A stretch of DNA of 64,000 nucleotides, from positions 744,001-808,000 of the forward strand of contig NZ_SMRO01000002.1 in the NCBI RefSeq assembly GCF_004359985.1. Reading direction: 5' to 3'. Positions 63,105 through 64,000 of the stretch are shown here, in pieces. The stretch is from Paraburkholderia flava. Its GTDB lineage: Bacteria; Pseudomonadota; Gammaproteobacteria; Burkholderiales; Burkholderiaceae. How positions within the stretch are numbered: position 1 is the first letter of the stretch; every line of letters begins with the position of its first letter. Made by a program: the position numbers and the translations under genes. The notes under the pieces were generated by a model. The model was given only the letters and a program-made list of their open reading frames with translations, did no database searches and had not been told where the DNA came from.

Positions 63105-64000
63105 ATGACGACTTTCCCGGTGCGCAAATTCCTCGCGGCCGCAGCGGTGGCTGTTTGCCTGCCGTTCGTACCGCATACGGCTTCCGCGGCGCCCGCGGCC
63201 AGTCTTCCCGACTTCACCGATCTCGTCGACAAGGTCGGTCCCGCTGTCGTCAACATTCGCACGACCACCAAGGTGTCGAATTCGACGCGCGGTTTGCCGC
63301 CGGGTCTCGACGACGGCGACATGTCCGAATTCTTCCGTCGCTTCTTCGGCATTCCGTTGCCGCAGTCGCCGCAGCCCGGTACGCCGCGCGGCAAAGGCGG
63401 CAATGGTGGGAAGGGAGACAACGGCGGCGATGGCGGTAGCGGCGGCAGTCAGGATGCGCCCGATAACGGCAGCGATTCCGAACAGAGCAGCGGCGTCGGC
63501 TCGGGCTTCATCCTGTCGTCGGATGGCTACGTGATGACCAACGCGCACGTCGTCGACGATGCGGACACGATCTACGTGACGCTCACCGACAAGCGCGAAT
63601 TCAAGGCGAAGCTGATCGGCGTCGACGATCGCACCGACGTCGCCGTCGTGAAGATCAGCGCGGCGAATCTGCCCACGGTGACGATCGGCGACTCGAACAA
63701 GGTGCGCGTCGGCGAATGGGTCGTCGCGATCGGTTCGCCGTTCGGGCTCGAGAACACGGTCACGGCAGGCATCGTCAGCGCGAAGGGTCGGGATACGGGC
63801 GACTATCTGCCGTTCATCCAGACCGACGTGGCCGTCAATCCGGGTAATTCGGGCGGTCCGCTGATCAACATGCAGGGCGAGGTGATCGGCATCAACTCGC
63901 AGATCTACAGCCGCACCGGCGGCTTCATGGGGATTTCGTTCGCGATTCCGATCGACGAAGCGATGCGTGTCGCCGATCAGCTGAAGACCACCGGCAAGGT
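63105..64000 (+). CDS. degP: DegP/MucD-type periplasmic serine protease (3' end cut by window)
   Basis: This HtrA protease degrades misfolded envelope proteins. The first 298 residues are visible: a signal peptide ending ASA, then the catalytic triad His in MTNAHVVDD, Asp in DRTDVAVVKI and Ser in NPGNSGGPLINM. The PDZ domains lie beyond the window. A loop of about 45 residues between FFRRFFGIPLPQSP and GVGSGFILSS is strongly Gly/Asn/Asp-rich (PRGKGGNGGKGDNGGDGG), longer than in E. coli. It closes the rpoE-rseA-rseB operon. Confidence 0.93.
   Translation, partial: MTTFPVRKFLAAAAVAVCLPFVPHTASAAPAASLPDFTDLVDKVGPAVVNIRTTTKVSNSTRGLPPGLDDGDMSEFFRRFFGIPLPQSPQPGTPRGKGGNGGKGDNGGDGGSGGSQDAPDNGSDSEQSSGVGSGFILSSDGYVMTNAHVVDDADTIYVTLTDKREFKAKLIGVDDRTDVAVVKISAANLPTVTIGDSNKVRVGEWVVAIGSPFGLENTVTAGIVSAKGRDTGDYLPFIQTDVAVNPGNSGGPLINMQGEVIGINSQIYSRTGGFMGISFAIPIDEAMRVADQLKTTGK

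Noticed and set aside
1..64000. CRISPR arrays, rRNA genes, integrase or transposase genes
   Set aside because: I looked for regular repeats, rRNA sequence and recombinase motifs and saw none. The island's recombinase, if any, must lie outside the window.

Overview
The window reads as a piece of a Paraburkholderia/Burkholderia-type (Betaproteobacteria) chromosome carrying an accessory island on its left side. The right-hand 50 kb has very high GC, strong codon bias and textbook betaproteobacterial gene orders: moaA-mobA-moeA, rne facing rluC, yceD-rpmF-plsX-fabH-fabD-fabG-acpP-fabF, and rpoE-rseA-rseB-degP. The first 13.28 kb is visibly less GC-rich, has different codon use, and ends exactly where a 3' fragment of thymidylate synthase (thyA) begins. 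That fragment lacks the catalytic cysteine and everything before it, so I read about 13,285 as the island/chromosome junction.

Layout of the island. (1) 26-5608: arsenite oxidation locus. aioX (arsenite-binding protein) diverges from aioB-aioA (Rieske and molybdopterin subunits), followed by a c-type cytochrome and an island copy of moaA. A good sigma-54 (-24/-12) promoter precedes aioB. (2) 5617-7931: an operon on the minus strand, arsO-arsC-unknown 238-aa gene, behind two inverted repeats that could be operators. (3) 7974-13000: a cluster of small genes centred on NAD+-using enzymes. A Sir2-family protein and a Tpt1/KptA RNA 2'-phosphotransferase with a Bles03-like (DUF1917) partner are each preceded by one of two near-identical excisionase/antitoxin-type HTH genes. 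A MbcA/ParS-like antitoxin-domain protein, two small unknowns and an XRE regulator complete it. This twin cassette is the most novel-looking part of the window.

Layout of the core. 13.7-33.1 kb holds envelope, transport and metabolic genes: a DUF6600 protein, an ArsR regulator, a GlxA-type regulator, a thioesterase, fumC, a phospholipase D, a bile-acid-symporter-family protein, MATE, an S4 protein, two Lys/Ala-rich periplasmic proteins, a UvrD-like helicase, azlCD and a CreA-like protein. 33.2-33.5 kb has two identical tRNA-Asn genes. 33.6-40.3 kb has fdxA, pncB, lutC, an antiporter, a hydroxyacid dehydrogenase and rmuC. 40.3-44.3 kb has a GNAT protein, a small membrane protein and moeA/mobA/moaA. 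44.4-52.9 kb covers rne, rluC, a HAD phosphatase, a Rieske protein, an S49 peptidase, an RsmI-like methyltransferase and Maf. 53-60.6 kb is the fatty-acid synthesis operon behind a consensus-like sigma-70 promoter. 60.7 kb to the end is the envelope-stress sigma-E operon, cut inside degP.

How it fits together: arsenite oxidase needs molybdopterin, and the island brings its own MoaA although the core carries a complete moaA-mobA-moeA set 38 kb away. The oxidase would pass electrons to the c-type cytochrome in the periplasm. ArsC/ArsO act in the cytoplasm, but no arsenite efflux pump or ArsR is seen next to them in this window.
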